DNA from: Leucothrix mucor DSM 2157 | GTDB taxonomy: Bacteria; Pseudomonadota; Gammaproteobacteria; Thiotrichales; Thiotrichaceae | Assembly: GCF_000419525.1 (NCBI RefSeq) | Contig: NZ_ATTE01000001.1 | Coordinates: forward strand, 3,197,501 to 3,261,500 | Reading direction: 5' to 3' | Length of the DNA: 64,000 bases | Shown here: piece by piece, positions 43,652-52,830 of the stretch | Position numbering within the stretch: position 1 is the first letter of the stretch | Layout: the number at the start of each line of letters is the position of its first letter | Notes under the pieces: generated by a model | Databases searched by the model: none | Told to the model about the DNA's origin: nothing | Seen by the model: only the letters and a program-made list of their open reading frames with translations | Made by a program: the position numbers and the translations under genes

Positions 43652-44323
43652 ATGAAACAGTGGCTATTGCTTGTAAGTTTAACAACACTCTTGGCGGCCT
43701 GCGGTACAGATGAGAAACAAGCTGCCGCACCCAAAGCGGATAAAGCGCCTGCTGCGCAACCCGCGCCAGCAGCTGAGCCCGTGGCTGAAGTCAAAGCACC
43801 AACGGCCGCCGAGTATGACAAAGCGGCATTGGTTGCCGATGCTAAGCTCGCAGTTCAAGCACTGGGTGGCAATCTAAAGAAAGAGCTACAGTTAGCGATG
43901 AAAGCCGGCGGCCCACTCAATGCCATTCCGGTCTGTAATGAAAAGGCACCCGAAATTGCCAATACCGTCTCTGCTGAAAAAGGCCTGCAAGTCTCACGCG
44001 TCAGTTTGAAAAATCGTAATCCAGTGATGGGTAAAGCCAATGACTGGCAGAGCGCGGTATTACAAGACTTCGATACGCGCAAAGCGGCTGGCGAAAGCCC
44101 CGACACACTGGCCTTCACGCAAATCGTTGAGCACGACGGCAAGTCGGAGTTTCGTTTTATGAAAGCCATTCCAACCGGCAGCCTGTGCTTAAGCTGTCAT
44201 GGCGCTAATTTAAAGCCTGAAGTCACGGCTAAAATTGCTGAGCTATATCCTGAGGATAAAGCCGTCGGTTATAAAGAAGGCGATCTTCGCGGCGCGTTTG
44301 TTGTAGTAAAAAGCTTAAACTAA
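43652..44323 (+). CDS. DUF3365 haem-type lipoprotein
   Basis: The 223-residue precursor is a lipoprotein: MKQWLLLVSLTTLLAACGTD with the lipobox Cys at 17. An Ala/Pro/Lys-rich linker (about 20-55) is followed by a PAS-like DUF3365 domain with VCNEKAPEIA and SLCLSCHGANLKPEV, where Cys-Leu-Ser-Cys-His is a c-type haem site. The protein is probably anchored in the periplasm and senses or transfers electrons or redox state. No partner kinase or cyclase is adjacent. Confidence 0.88.
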   Translation: MKQWLLLVSLTTLLAACGTDEKQAAAPKADKAPAAQPAPAAEPVAEVKAPTAAEYDKAALVADAKLAVQALGGNLKKELQLAMKAGGPLNAIPVCNEKAPEIANTVSAEKGLQVSRVSLKNRNPVMGKANDWQSAVLQDFDTRKAAGESPDTLAFTQIVEHDGKSEFRFMKAIPTGSLCLSCHGANLKPEVTAKIAELYPEDKAVGYKEGDLRGAFVVVKSLN

Positions 44324-44330
44324 CAACCAA

Positions 44331-44362
44331 AATCGCCGGATCAACTCAATGATCCGGCGATT
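44331..44362. terminator. Bidirectional terminator between DUF3365 gene and leuA
   Basis: A 13-bp perfect stem, aatcgccggatca with tgatccggcgatt, 6-nt loop, followed by cttttat on the plus strand and by TTGGTTGTT on the minus strand. It serves the two convergent genes. Confidence 0.85.
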
Positions 44363-44387
44363 CTTTTATCTCAAACGCTTATGCGCG

Positions 44388-46049
44388 TTAAGCCGATGGT
44401 GCAGCAGGCCCACTGGCCGCAAAGGCCGTTAACACCGCTTGCAATGCCGCCGTTGAAATATCTTCATTCACCGAAACAGCGGTATACGACTGGCCATTCA
44501 CACTCAGCCCAATACAGGCTTGCGCTAAAGATTTCGTGCCGCGAGATAAGGAGTGCTCATCAAAATTCGTCACTTGAATATCCAAACCATAGACTTGCCC
44601 CAACGCATCACATAAAGCTTCAACTGCGCCGCCGCCCTGCCCTTTAATCACAGGTCCTGCATTGCCCAGCGTAAACTGCGCGCGAATCTGACCGGCTTCT
44701 GTTTGAAGCTCATAGCGATCTAAACGCCATTCGGCTGGCGATTGCACGAAGTGTTCTTCATACAAGGCTTTAATCTTCGGTGGGGAAATCTCTTCACCAC
44801 TGGCTTCCACGGCTTGCTGCACTACGCGGCTCAGCTCAACGTGCATCCACTTTGGCAATTCGATGCCGTAGTCACGCTCCAATACCAAGGCCACGCCACC
44901 TTTACCGCTTTGGCTATTAATCCGAATCACGGCTTCGTATTCACGGCCAAGGTCAGCTGGGTCAATCGGCAAGTAGGCGACATTCCATTTTTCTTGTCCG
45001 TGTTCTTCGTGGTACTTAATCGATTTGCGAATCGCATCCTGATGGCTTCCGGAAAACGCGGTATACACCAACTCGCCGGCCCAAGGGTGACGCGGGTGCA
45101 CGGTCAACTCGGTGCAGTGCTCCACCACATCAATAATTTCCTGCACATTAGAGAAGTCCAACTTAGGATCAATCCCCTGTGAGTACAGGTTCATACCCAT
45201 GGTCACGATATCCATATTACCGGTTCGCTCGCCATTACCCAGCAAAGTGCCTTCGATACGATCTGCGCCAGCCATCACGCCCAGCTCTGCCGCTGCCACA
45301 CCACAACCACGGTCGTTATGTGTATGTAATGAAATACGCACCTGATCGCGTTGCTTTAACTGGCGACAGAAATATTCGATTTGATCGGCGAAAATATTCG
45401 GCGTCGACATTTCAACCGTCGCAGGCAAGTTGATCACCACGCCACGCCCATCTTCAGGACGCCATTCAGCAATCACCGCATCGCACACTTCAACCGCGTA
45501 GTCCATTTCAGTGCCGGTAAAGCTCTCTGGTGAATACTGGAATGCCCACTCAGTCTGCGGATACATTTCTGCATAATCGCGAACATAGCGCGCACCGGCT
45601 ACGGCAATCGCTTTAATACCCTCGCGATCCAATCCAAACACTTGCTCGCGCTGTACGGTGGAAGTGGAGTTATAAACATGCACAATCGCTTGCTTCGCGC
45701 CTTCCAACGATTCATAGGTGCGCTTGATTAAGGACTCACGCGCCTGAGTCAGTACCTGAATGATGACATCATCAGGAATCATATTTTCTTCAATCAATTT
45801 GCGCACGAAGTCAAAGTCAGGCTGCGAGGCGGATGGGAAACCGACTTCAATTTCCTTAAAGCCCATTTTGACCAGCTGCAGGAACATGCGGGTCTTCTTC
45901 TCTACATTCATCGGGTTGATCAGCGCCTGATTACCGTCACGCAGGTCAACGCTGCACCAGTCCGGCGCTTGCGTGATTTGCTGGTCCGGCCATTGACGGT
46001 CAGTCAATTTGATCGGAGTGAACGGGATATACTTATTGTGATCAAACAC
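44388..46049 (-). CDS. leuA: 2-isopropylmalate synthase, LeuA type 2
   Basis: LeuA condenses 2-oxoisovalerate with acetyl-CoA, the first step of leucine synthesis. The 553-residue enzyme has the DmpG/HMGL barrel with WCSVDLRDGNQAL (metal Asp), GFKEIEVGFPSAS, HTHNDRGCGVAAAELG and GNGERTGN, plus the C-terminal allosteric domain that gives leucine feedback (about 430-545). The N-terminus MFDHNKYIPFTPIKLTDRQW marks the longer, yeast-like type. It is divergent from an Lrp-family regulator, which is a likely controller. Confidence 0.94.
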   Translation of the reverse strand: MFDHNKYIPFTPIKLTDRQWPDQQITQAPDWCSVDLRDGNQALINPMNVEKKTRMFLQLVKMGFKEIEVGFPSASQPDFDFVRKLIEENMIPDDVIIQVLTQARESLIKRTYESLEGAKQAIVHVYNSTSTVQREQVFGLDREGIKAIAVAGARYVRDYAEMYPQTEWAFQYSPESFTGTEMDYAVEVCDAVIAEWRPEDGRGVVINLPATVEMSTPNIFADQIEYFCRQLKQRDQVRISLHTHNDRGCGVAAAELGVMAGADRIEGTLLGNGERTGNMDIVTMGMNLYSQGIDPKLDFSNVQEIIDVVEHCTELTVHPRHPWAGELVYTAFSGSHQDAIRKSIKYHEEHGQEKWNVAYLPIDPADLGREYEAVIRINSQSGKGGVALVLERDYGIELPKWMHVELSRVVQQAVEASGEEISPPKIKALYEEHFVQSPAEWRLDRYELQTEAGQIRAQFTLGNAGPVIKGQGGGAVEALCDALGQVYGLDIQVTNFDEHSLSRGTKSLAQACIGLSVNGQSYTAVSVNEDISTAALQAVLTAFAASGPAAPSA

Positions 46050-46208
46050 AGCGATACTTCCTTATGAATGAGATTATGTCGAGGAACATAGTATAGGCCT
46101 GTGTGTCAGCAATGAATCAGCGTATTTCTGACTTTTTTCAGTTTACGCGCAAGCAATCACTACAATAGTCGCTATACTTGAAAAATAATTGCGCAACTGG
46201 AACAAACC

Positions 46209-46700
46209 ATGCAATCAAACATCAACCTCGATCGTTTTGATTTAAAAATATTGCACGAGCTACAGCAAGACGGCTCGTTATCCAATCAGGACTTGGCCGA
46301 GCGCGTGGGGCTAACCGCTGCACCTTGCTCCCGGCGGGTCAAACAGCTGGAAGAGTCGGGCGTGATTTCAGGTCGCGTAGTGCGGGTTGATGAGCGCAAG
46401 GTCAATCTCAGTATTATCGCCCTACTGTATATCAGTATGGATAAGCACATTCCTGAGCGCTTTGAGGTGTTTGAGCGGGAGATTCGGAATATTCCGGAGG
46501 TCATGGAGTGTTACATGATTACGGGTAACAATGCCGATTATCAGCTGAAAGTTGCCGTGGCCGATCTTGATAGCTATTACGAGATTTTGCTGGGAAAGAT
46601 TACCCGCATCGAAGGCGTCAGCGGGGTGCATTCATCGTTTATCTTACGCAAGATTGTCGATACGACGGCGGTGCCATTGCACTATGTGAAGCGTAATTAA
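46209..46700 (+). CDS. Lrp/AsnC family transcriptional regulator
   Basis: The 163-residue regulator has the N-terminal helix-turn-helix (LKILHELQQDGSLSNQDLAE, then RVGLTAAPCSRRVKQLEESG) and the C-terminal RAM ligand-binding domain (VMECYMITGNNADYQLKVAV). It is 160 bp from the divergent leuA start, so leucine-responsive control of leuA and of itself is plausible from layout. Confidence 0.92.
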   Translation: MQSNINLDRFDLKILHELQQDGSLSNQDLAERVGLTAAPCSRRVKQLEESGVISGRVVRVDERKVNLSIIALLYISMDKHIPERFEVFEREIRNIPEVMECYMITGNNADYQLKVAVADLDSYYEILLGKITRIEGVSGVHSSFILRKIVDTTAVPLHYVKRN

Positions 46701-46778
46701 AGTGCTCAAGCAAACGCGCCACTTTGGCTAAAGACTGTCATCTTAGTTATTGAGCGTGCTACCGGAAAGCTGATCGGA

Positions 46779-47147
46779 TTATTGGGGTGTTTTTTGAGCA
46801 GAGCCTTGGGCCGCTTTCAAATCTGCTTCAATGCGCTCCAGCGTGTTACCAATGCGCTCAAACTCGTCATTGTAGTTGGTTTGGTAGACATAACTTGAAA
46901 CCATGTCCTCCACCTCTTGCGCATAAAAGCCAATCAGCGGTAGATTGGTAAACAGGCTGAGCACCCAGATGATTAAGGCAATCACAATAGAGGCACCGAT
47001 CACCGCGCCTAAGCCACGAAAGATACCGGCCACAAAGTTCACCCAGATCACCCGCCAAGGGCTGGAAACGTACAAAACGAAGTTTTCCATGCTCTCCGCT
47101 GCACGCTGATGGTGCGTCGTAGAATCTGTTTTTTGTTCTTCACTCAT
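46779..47147 (-). CDS. DUF5665-type membrane protein
   Basis: The 122-residue protein has a polar N-terminus, FVLYVSSPWRVIWVNFVAGI, GLGAVIGASIVIALIIWVLS (one or two membrane segments, about 38-75) and a C-terminal amphipathic helix with EFERIGNTLERIEADLKAAQ. This fits DUF5665, a family of unknown role. It stands between two rightward transcription units. Confidence 0.75.
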   Translation of the reverse strand: MSEEQKTDSTTHHQRAAESMENFVLYVSSPWRVIWVNFVAGIFRGLGAVIGASIVIALIIWVLSLFTNLPLIGFYAQEVEDMVSSYVYQTNYNDEFERIGNTLERIEADLKAAQGSAQKTPQ

Positions 47148-47340
47148 AAGCTTGCCAAGGGCGGTTTGAAGCCCGAATTATAAACCATAATCAAAACTCA
47201 CCCTCAGGAAAAAAATAATTAAGTCTCCTTATACTTAATGCTACTAATTATTAGTATTTGTTATTATAGGTACTTGAAGCAGCCCTACAAAGTGTGTAAC
47301 TTAATAAACATCAAAACCTATCCCGAGGATCTGAATTTCG

Positions 47341-48435
47341 ATGAGCAACATCAAAGGTGCGGCAGTTCGCTTCGAGAAAGTCCAAAAGAGTTATGATGGC
47401 GAAAATCTAGTCGTTAAAGATCTTAATCTGGATATCGCTCCTGGTGAATTTCTGACAATGCTGGGCCCCTCGGGCTCAGGAAAAACGACTTGCCTGATGA
47501 TGCTGGCAGGTTTCGAACCCGCCACTAACGGCGAAATCTATCTCAACGACAAGGCAATCAACTCGGTCCCGCCTAACAAGCGCGGCATCGGAATGGTTTT
47601 TCAAAACTACGCCTTATTCCCTCATATGTCTGTTGCCGAAAATCTGGCATTCCCACTTAAAGTTCGTGGCAATAACAAATCAGATATTGAAACCAAAGTT
47701 AAGCGTGCGCTCGATATGGTTGAGCTCGGTGCTTTTGGTAATCGACGCCCTGCGCAGTTGTCCGGTGGACAGCAGCAACGTGTGGCCGTTGCCAGAGCCT
47801 TGGTATTTGAGCCCGAACTAATCCTGATGGATGAGCCGCTTGGCGCACTCGATAAGCAGCTGCGCGAGCAAATGCAATACGAGATCAAACACATTCACGA
47901 AAACCTTGGGGTGACGGTCGTCTACGTGACGCACGATCAGACTGAGGCACTAACCATGTCAGATCGCGTGGCCGTGTTTGAAGCCGGTATTATCCAACAA
48001 TTGTCTCCACCCGATGAACTCTATGAAAGCCCGAAGAATTCATTCGTGGCGCAGTTCATTGGTGAGAACAACAAGCTAACCGGCAAAGTGAGCTCGATTG
48101 ATGGCCACTTGTGTGTGGTGGAAATGGATGATGGCACGATGCTGAAATCCGAAGCCGTGAACATCGGTGGGGTCGGTAGTCGTACCACAGTATCGCTGCG
48201 CCCTGAGCGGGTTGAGGTAGCACCTGAGGAGCCGATGGATAATCAGCTGCAAGGGACAATCAGTGAAATTTTGTATCTGGGCGATCATCTACGCATTGTG
48301 ATGAACGTTGCAGGTAATAAAGACTTTATCGCCAAGGTGAGAAACCGTGGTGAGTTAAGACCGTTGAAAGCAGGTCAAACGGTAACCGTAGGTTGGGCTT
48401 CCGGTGATTGCAAAGCGCTTGATCCGGTTGCATAA
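47341..48435 (+). CDS. potA: Polyamine-type ABC transporter ATP-binding protein (PotA-like)
   Basis: The 364-residue ATPase of an import system has Walker A LGPSGSGKTTCLMM, signature LSGGQQQRVAVARAL, Walker B LILMDEPLGALDK, switch His in VVYVTHDQTEA, and a C-terminal TOBE domain (about 280-360). It is the first gene of a four-gene unit (ATPase, binding protein, two permeases). The family mostly imports putrescine or spermidine, but some relatives take other amines, so the substrate is provisional. Confidence 0.9.
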   Translation: MSNIKGAAVRFEKVQKSYDGENLVVKDLNLDIAPGEFLTMLGPSGSGKTTCLMMLAGFEPATNGEIYLNDKAINSVPPNKRGIGMVFQNYALFPHMSVAENLAFPLKVRGNNKSDIETKVKRALDMVELGAFGNRRPAQLSGGQQQRVAVARALVFEPELILMDEPLGALDKQLREQMQYEIKHIHENLGVTVVYVTHDQTEALTMSDRVAVFEAGIIQQLSPPDELYESPKNSFVAQFIGENNKLTGKVSSIDGHLCVVEMDDGTMLKSEAVNIGGVGSRTTVSLRPERVEVAPEEPMDNQLQGTISEILYLGDHLRIVMNVAGNKDFIAKVRNRGELRPLKAGQTVTVGWASGDCKALDPVA

Positions 48436-48520
48436 GAGACAACGTTAGCATTTGGCTTCGGCCAGGCTCGCGTGTTTATGTATCCTGCACATAGCAGGAA
48501 CAAATCTTTAGGAGTAGAGA

Positions 48521-49612
48521 ATGGAATTAAAAGCAATAATGACCAGCACTGTTTTAAGTGCAAGCTTGATCGCTGCAGCATCTGCACAAGCTGGTGATAT
48601 TACTGTTGTATCCTGGGGTGGATCCTACACCAAGTCTCAGGTTGAGGCTTATCACAAGCCTTGGATCGAGAAGACCGGCAACGAAATTAAATCCGAAGAC
48701 TACAACGGCGGTATCGCCGAAATTAAAGCTCAGGTTGAAGCGGGCAATGTTAGCTGGGATATCGTCGATGTTGAGCTGTCAGACGCCGTTCGCGGTTGTG
48801 ACGAAGGCTTACTGGAAACGATTGATGCAACGGCCCTTCCAGACGGCGACGACGGCACTAAAGCTGAAGATGATTTCATCAAAGGAACCTTGCATGAGTG
48901 TGCAGTTGCCAACATCGTTTGGTCGACTATCTTCGCTTATGACAGCTCTAAGATCGAAAAAGATGGCCCAACAACTATGGCTGACTTCTTTGACCTGAAA
49001 AAATACCCAGGCAAGCGTGGCCTACGTAAAGGCGCTAAAGTAAACCTTGAGTTTGCTCTGATCGCTGATGGCGTTCCTGCTGCTGAAGTTTACGATGTAC
49101 TGGCAACGCCTGAAGGTGTTGATCGTGCATTCGCTAAGCTAGATAGCATTAAAGGTGATGTGGTTTGGTGGGAAGCAGGCGCACAGCCTCCACAGCTTTT
49201 GGCTGATGGCGAGGTTGCTATGACAACTGCTTACAACGGTCGTATCTTCAACGCAGTTGCTGGTGAAGACAAGCCATTTGAAATCGTATGGGATGGTCAG
49301 ATTTGGGATTTGGATCTTTGGGTAATTCCTAAAGGCGCGAAGAACAAAGATTTGGCAATGGACTTCCTGAAGTTCTCAACAAGCACAGTGCCACTAGCGG
49401 CACAGGCTTCTTGGATTTCATACGGCCCAGCGCGTAAGTCTTCTTCACCATTGGTTGGTAACTATGCAACTAAAGAGTCTATCGATATGGCTCCACAGAT
49501 GCCGACTAACCCAGACAATATGAAGAACTCAGTACAAAGTAACTTCGAATTCTGGGCAGACAATGCTGACCAGTTGAACGAGCGCTTTAACGCTTGGCTT
49601 GCTAAAGGCTAA
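48521..49612 (+). CDS. potD: Polyamine-type periplasmic substrate-binding protein
   Basis: The 363-residue precursor has a signal peptide (about 1-24, MELKAIMTSTVLSASLIAAA then SAQA) and a PotD/PotF-like two-domain fold: ITVVSWGGSYTKSQVEAYHK, VELSDAVRGCDEGLLE, VVWWEAGAQPPQLLADGEVA and AYNGRIFNAV. Tryptophan and acidic residues in these blocks would line an amine-binding pocket. TAGGAG precedes the ATG. Confidence 0.88.
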   Translation: MELKAIMTSTVLSASLIAAASAQAGDITVVSWGGSYTKSQVEAYHKPWIEKTGNEIKSEDYNGGIAEIKAQVEAGNVSWDIVDVELSDAVRGCDEGLLETIDATALPDGDDGTKAEDDFIKGTLHECAVANIVWSTIFAYDSSKIEKDGPTTMADFFDLKKYPGKRGLRKGAKVNLEFALIADGVPAAEVYDVLATPEGVDRAFAKLDSIKGDVVWWEAGAQPPQLLADGEVAMTTAYNGRIFNAVAGEDKPFEIVWDGQIWDLDLWVIPKGAKNKDLAMDFLKFSTSTVPLAAQASWISYGPARKSSSPLVGNYATKESIDMAPQMPTNPDNMKNSVQSNFEFWADNADQLNERFNAWLAKG

Positions 49613-49630
49613 GTTGCAACACCGATAGTC

Positions 49631-49659
49631 ATTGCGCGGAGCAGCCCGCTCCGCGCAAT
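49631..49659 (+). repeat. Strong hairpin between binding protein and permease genes
   Basis: A 12-bp perfect stem, attgcgcggagc with gctccgcgcaat, loop of 5 nt, not followed by a T-run. It probably stabilises the upstream mRNA or causes partial stopping, giving more binding protein than permease. Confidence 0.7.
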
Positions 49660-49707
49660 CTGTTAACTTCAGGGATCATTGGGTATTCCTTCAACCAGAG
49701 ACTATTC

Positions 49708-50973
49708 ATGTCAGACCCGACTTCACCAATTCTTGGCGCCGATGGCGTACCCCTCAAAACAAAACTGGCACGTACCACCAGAACCCTTCGCTGGAAGGCT
49801 TTCTTGCTGACCGTACCCTTGGTTTTGTTTATCCTTATTACCTTTGTTTTACCCATCGGACAAATGCTGTACCGATCGGTGAATAACACCACCGGCACCG
49901 ACGTGCTTCCGCACTTTGCTGAAGCCATTCAGGAGTGGGATGGACAAGGTCTGCCGGATGATAAATACGTTGAGCTATTCGTTAAAGATCTGGTACTTGC
50001 CAGAGCCAGCCGCGAAGTGGGTAAAACGGTGGGTAACCTAGCCACGCGTGTTAACTACGAAATGCCCGGCTCGCGCAGTCTGATTACCTCGACTGCCCGC
50101 AAAGCCAAAAATATTAAAGAAGGCCCCTATATGGACGCCTTGATTAAAGTGAATAAGAAGTGGGATGACCCCGCGCTCTGGCTCACTTTACAACGTGTAT
50201 CCAAAGATTTTACGGCGGCTTTTTATCTGGCAGCGCTCGACCGCAAGTATGATGATAAAGGTGAGATCGTCATGGCTGACGAGCTCTACCAGATCTACGT
50301 ACCGATACTGATGAAAACACTCTGGCTCTCTGCCGTCATCACCATCATCTGCTTCTTACTTGCTTTCCCAGTTTCTTACTTGTTATCCACGCTGCCACTG
50401 CGCGCGTCTAACCTGTTAATGATACTGGTCCTGCTGCCCTTTTGGACTTCATTATTAGTCCGAACCACCGCTTGGATTGCCATGTTGCAGACGGAGGGAA
50501 TAATTAATGACTTCCTCGTGTTCCTCGGCGTGATTGGTGACGATGGTCGAATCCAGATGATCTACAACCAAACCGGTACCATTATTTCAATGGTGCACAT
50601 TCTCCTGCCATTTATGATTCTGCCCTTGTTCTCGGTGATGAAAACCATTCCACCGTATTACATGCGTGCCGCTAAATCGATGGGAGCATCCACCTCTTAC
50701 GCTTTCCGTAAAGTGTACTTCCCGCAGACCGTTCCAGGCATTGCCGCAGGAACGCTATTGGTATTCATTCTGGCGATTGGTTACTACATTACCCCTGCGC
50801 TAGTGGGTGGAAACGACGGCTTGCTGATCTCGAATCTGATTGCTGATCACATCCGCAAAACACTGAACTGGAGCTTAGGTGCAGCACTCGGAAGTATTCT
50901 TCTGATCGTCGTAATGACGCTATATTGGATTTATAACAAACTTGTCGGTGTCGACAAGCTGAAGTTCGGTTAA
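49708..50973 (+). CDS. potB: Polyamine-type ABC transporter permease 1 (PotB-like)
   Basis: The 421-residue inner-membrane protein has a first membrane segment (FLLTVPLVLFILITFVLPIG), a large periplasmic insert (about residues 65-195) and then the usual PotB core with the EAA loop YMRAAKSMGASTSYAFRKVY. The insert makes it about 130 residues longer than E. coli PotB; such long forms occur in a known subgroup. The permease 2 gene follows 9 bp later. Confidence 0.88.
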   Translation: MSDPTSPILGADGVPLKTKLARTTRTLRWKAFLLTVPLVLFILITFVLPIGQMLYRSVNNTTGTDVLPHFAEAIQEWDGQGLPDDKYVELFVKDLVLARASREVGKTVGNLATRVNYEMPGSRSLITSTARKAKNIKEGPYMDALIKVNKKWDDPALWLTLQRVSKDFTAAFYLAALDRKYDDKGEIVMADELYQIYVPILMKTLWLSAVITIICFLLAFPVSYLLSTLPLRASNLLMILVLLPFWTSLLVRTTAWIAMLQTEGIINDFLVFLGVIGDDGRIQMIYNQTGTIISMVHILLPFMILPLFSVMKTIPPYYMRAAKSMGASTSYAFRKVYFPQTVPGIAAGTLLVFILAIGYYITPALVGGNDGLLISNLIADHIRKTLNWSLGAALGSILLIVVMTLYWIYNKLVGVDKLKFG

Positions 50974-50982
50974 GGGGGCAGA

Positions 50983-52053
50983 ATGAAAAACAAAAAATCA
51001 TTTATTACGCGTCCCGGCACCATCGCCTTATTGATTGCGACGGCGCTGGTATTAGTTGTTACAGGCGCGATTTCGGTCGCAGTGGTCTTCCTGATCGTGT
51101 TTGGTATTCCGCTGTATTACATGGCCGAGATGCCAAGCTATACCACCACGGCAGAGAAAATCGGCAAGTACTTGTTTTTAACCTTGTGCTCGATGATTTT
51201 CATTTTCCTGATCACACCGATCCTGATTATCATCCCGCTGTCATTCAACGCTGAGCCTTACTTCACGTTTACCGAAGGCATGCTCTCGCTTGATCCTGAC
51301 GCCTACTCGCTGCGCTGGTATGCCGACATTTTCCAATTCGGTATGTTGAATCCACAAGGCACTGAGAACTGGTGGTCGGAGATGTGGAATCAGGCGACAT
51401 GGGTTCGCGCTGCGCGTAACTCCTTCTTTATTGCGTTGGTCTCAACCGTACTGGCAACCTTTTTTGGAACGCTGGCGGCATTGGGCTTATCACGTAAAGA
51501 AATGCCTTATCGTGCGGCGATTACCAGCTTGCTGATCTCACCCATGATCGTGCCACTGGTTATCACTGCAACGGGTATGTTCTTCTTCTACTCGCAAAAG
51601 GACTTGTTCCCGTTCTACCCGAATGGCTTAGCGAAGACGTATCTGGGTATTATTCTGGCGCATGCGACCTTGGGTATTCCCTTTGTCATCATTACCGTGA
51701 CAGCGACTTTGTCAGGCTTTGATCAATCGCTGATTCGTGCCTCACAAGGCATGGGCGCCAGTGGCCCAACCACCTTCTTTAAGGTGATTATGCCATTGAT
51801 ACTACCGGGTATGATTTCAGGTGCCTTGTTCGCCTTTATCACCTCGCTGGATGAGGTGGTGGCGGTTATCTTCCTCGCGGATGTGGATCAACGAACCATT
51901 CCACGTCAGATGTTCTCGGGTATTCGTGAGCAGATCTCGCCGACGATTCTGGCCGTTGCAACCATACTGGTCGTATTGTCTATCGGATTGCTCAGCGCTC
52001 TGGAACTTCTGAGAAGACGATCAGAGCGCCTAAGAGGATTGGCTCCAGGTTAA
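50983..52053 (+). CDS. potC: Polyamine-type ABC transporter permease 2 (PotC-like)
   Basis: The 356-residue permease has about eight membrane segments, an N-terminal extra pair (about 10-50) and the PotC core with the EAA loop IRASQGMGASGPTTFFKVIM. GGGGG lies before the ATG. The stop overlaps the convergent dsbA-like gene by 4 bp, so there is no room for a terminator between them. Confidence 0.88.
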   Translation: MKNKKSFITRPGTIALLIATALVLVVTGAISVAVVFLIVFGIPLYYMAEMPSYTTTAEKIGKYLFLTLCSMIFIFLITPILIIIPLSFNAEPYFTFTEGMLSLDPDAYSLRWYADIFQFGMLNPQGTENWWSEMWNQATWVRAARNSFFIALVSTVLATFFGTLAALGLSRKEMPYRAAITSLLISPMIVPLVITATGMFFFYSQKDLFPFYPNGLAKTYLGIILAHATLGIPFVIITVTATLSGFDQSLIRASQGMGASGPTTFFKVIMPLILPGMISGALFAFITSLDEVVAVIFLADVDQRTIPRQMFSGIREQISPTILAVATILVVLSIGLLSALELLRRRSERLRGLAPG

Positions 52054-52754
52054 TTCTTCTGGGCCTCAATCAAGGCTAGTCGAATCGCCTCTTTCAATTT
52101 ATCAGGCGTTCCGATATCGGTTAGCGGCTCTCCGTTCAAAAAGAACGAGGGAGTCGCAGCCACTCTGGCACTCTTCGCACTCTGCAAATCAGTCGCTACC
52201 TTTTCCTTCACCGCTGATGACACCACGTCTTTAGCAAATTGCTCTTTATCCAATCCCAGATTTGCTACAAAGCCATCAAACACTGGCGTCACATCTTTTA
52301 AGCGTGACCACTGCTGTTGCTGGGCAAACATCAAATCATGCATCTCCCAGAACTTACCCTGCAACGCCGCTGCTTCAGCATAATAGGACGCTTCCAGCGC
52401 GTGCGGGTGTGTTTGAGTGAGTGGGAAGTGACGGTACACAAAGCGCACACTGTTTTTGATGGGTGGCCATGCTTTGGCAATCACATCACTTTGAGCACGA
52501 CACGCCGGGCACTGTAAGTCGGAGTATTCAATCAGAGTCACTAAAGCATCCGGATTACCCTTCACATGATCGCCGGCAACCACTTCAGAAACCGTCGGTG
52601 GCGAGATAGCCATCATACGAATTACTGCAAATGCGATGATCGCGATTAGGAGGACACTACCACCCAAAATCATCTTTTTCTGATTGGCGGCCTTCTTATC
52701 GGCCAGCGCCTGTTTTTGTTCCCGAACTTCACGTTGATGTTGCTTCTTATTCAT
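52050..52754 (-). CDS. Membrane-anchored DsbA-like thiol oxidoreductase
   Basis: The 234-residue protein has a charged cytoplasmic N-terminus, one membrane anchor (about 28-48) and a periplasmic thioredoxin fold with an inserted helical domain. The active site is SDLQCPACRAQ (Cys82, Cys85) and the cis-Pro loop is VAATPSFFLNG. It resembles BdbD/DsbA-type oxidants or reductases rather than E. coli DsbA itself, which has CPHC and no anchor. Whether it oxidises or reduces thiols is not decided. Confidence 0.88.
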   Translation of the reverse strand: MNKKQHQREVREQKQALADKKAANQKKMILGGSVLLIAIIAFAVIRMMAISPPTVSEVVAGDHVKGNPDALVTLIEYSDLQCPACRAQSDVIAKAWPPIKNSVRFVYRHFPLTQTHPHALEASYYAEAAALQGKFWEMHDLMFAQQQQWSRLKDVTPVFDGFVANLGLDKEQFAKDVVSSAVKEKVATDLQSAKSARVAATPSFFLNGEPLTDIGTPDKLKEAIRLALIEAQKN

Positions 52755-52830
52755 TGTTTATCGCCTGACTGGTTAGCTGTTAAATAATGGGCAGAATGTA
52801 TACTCTGCCCAGTGTGAGCACAAGAAAGCC

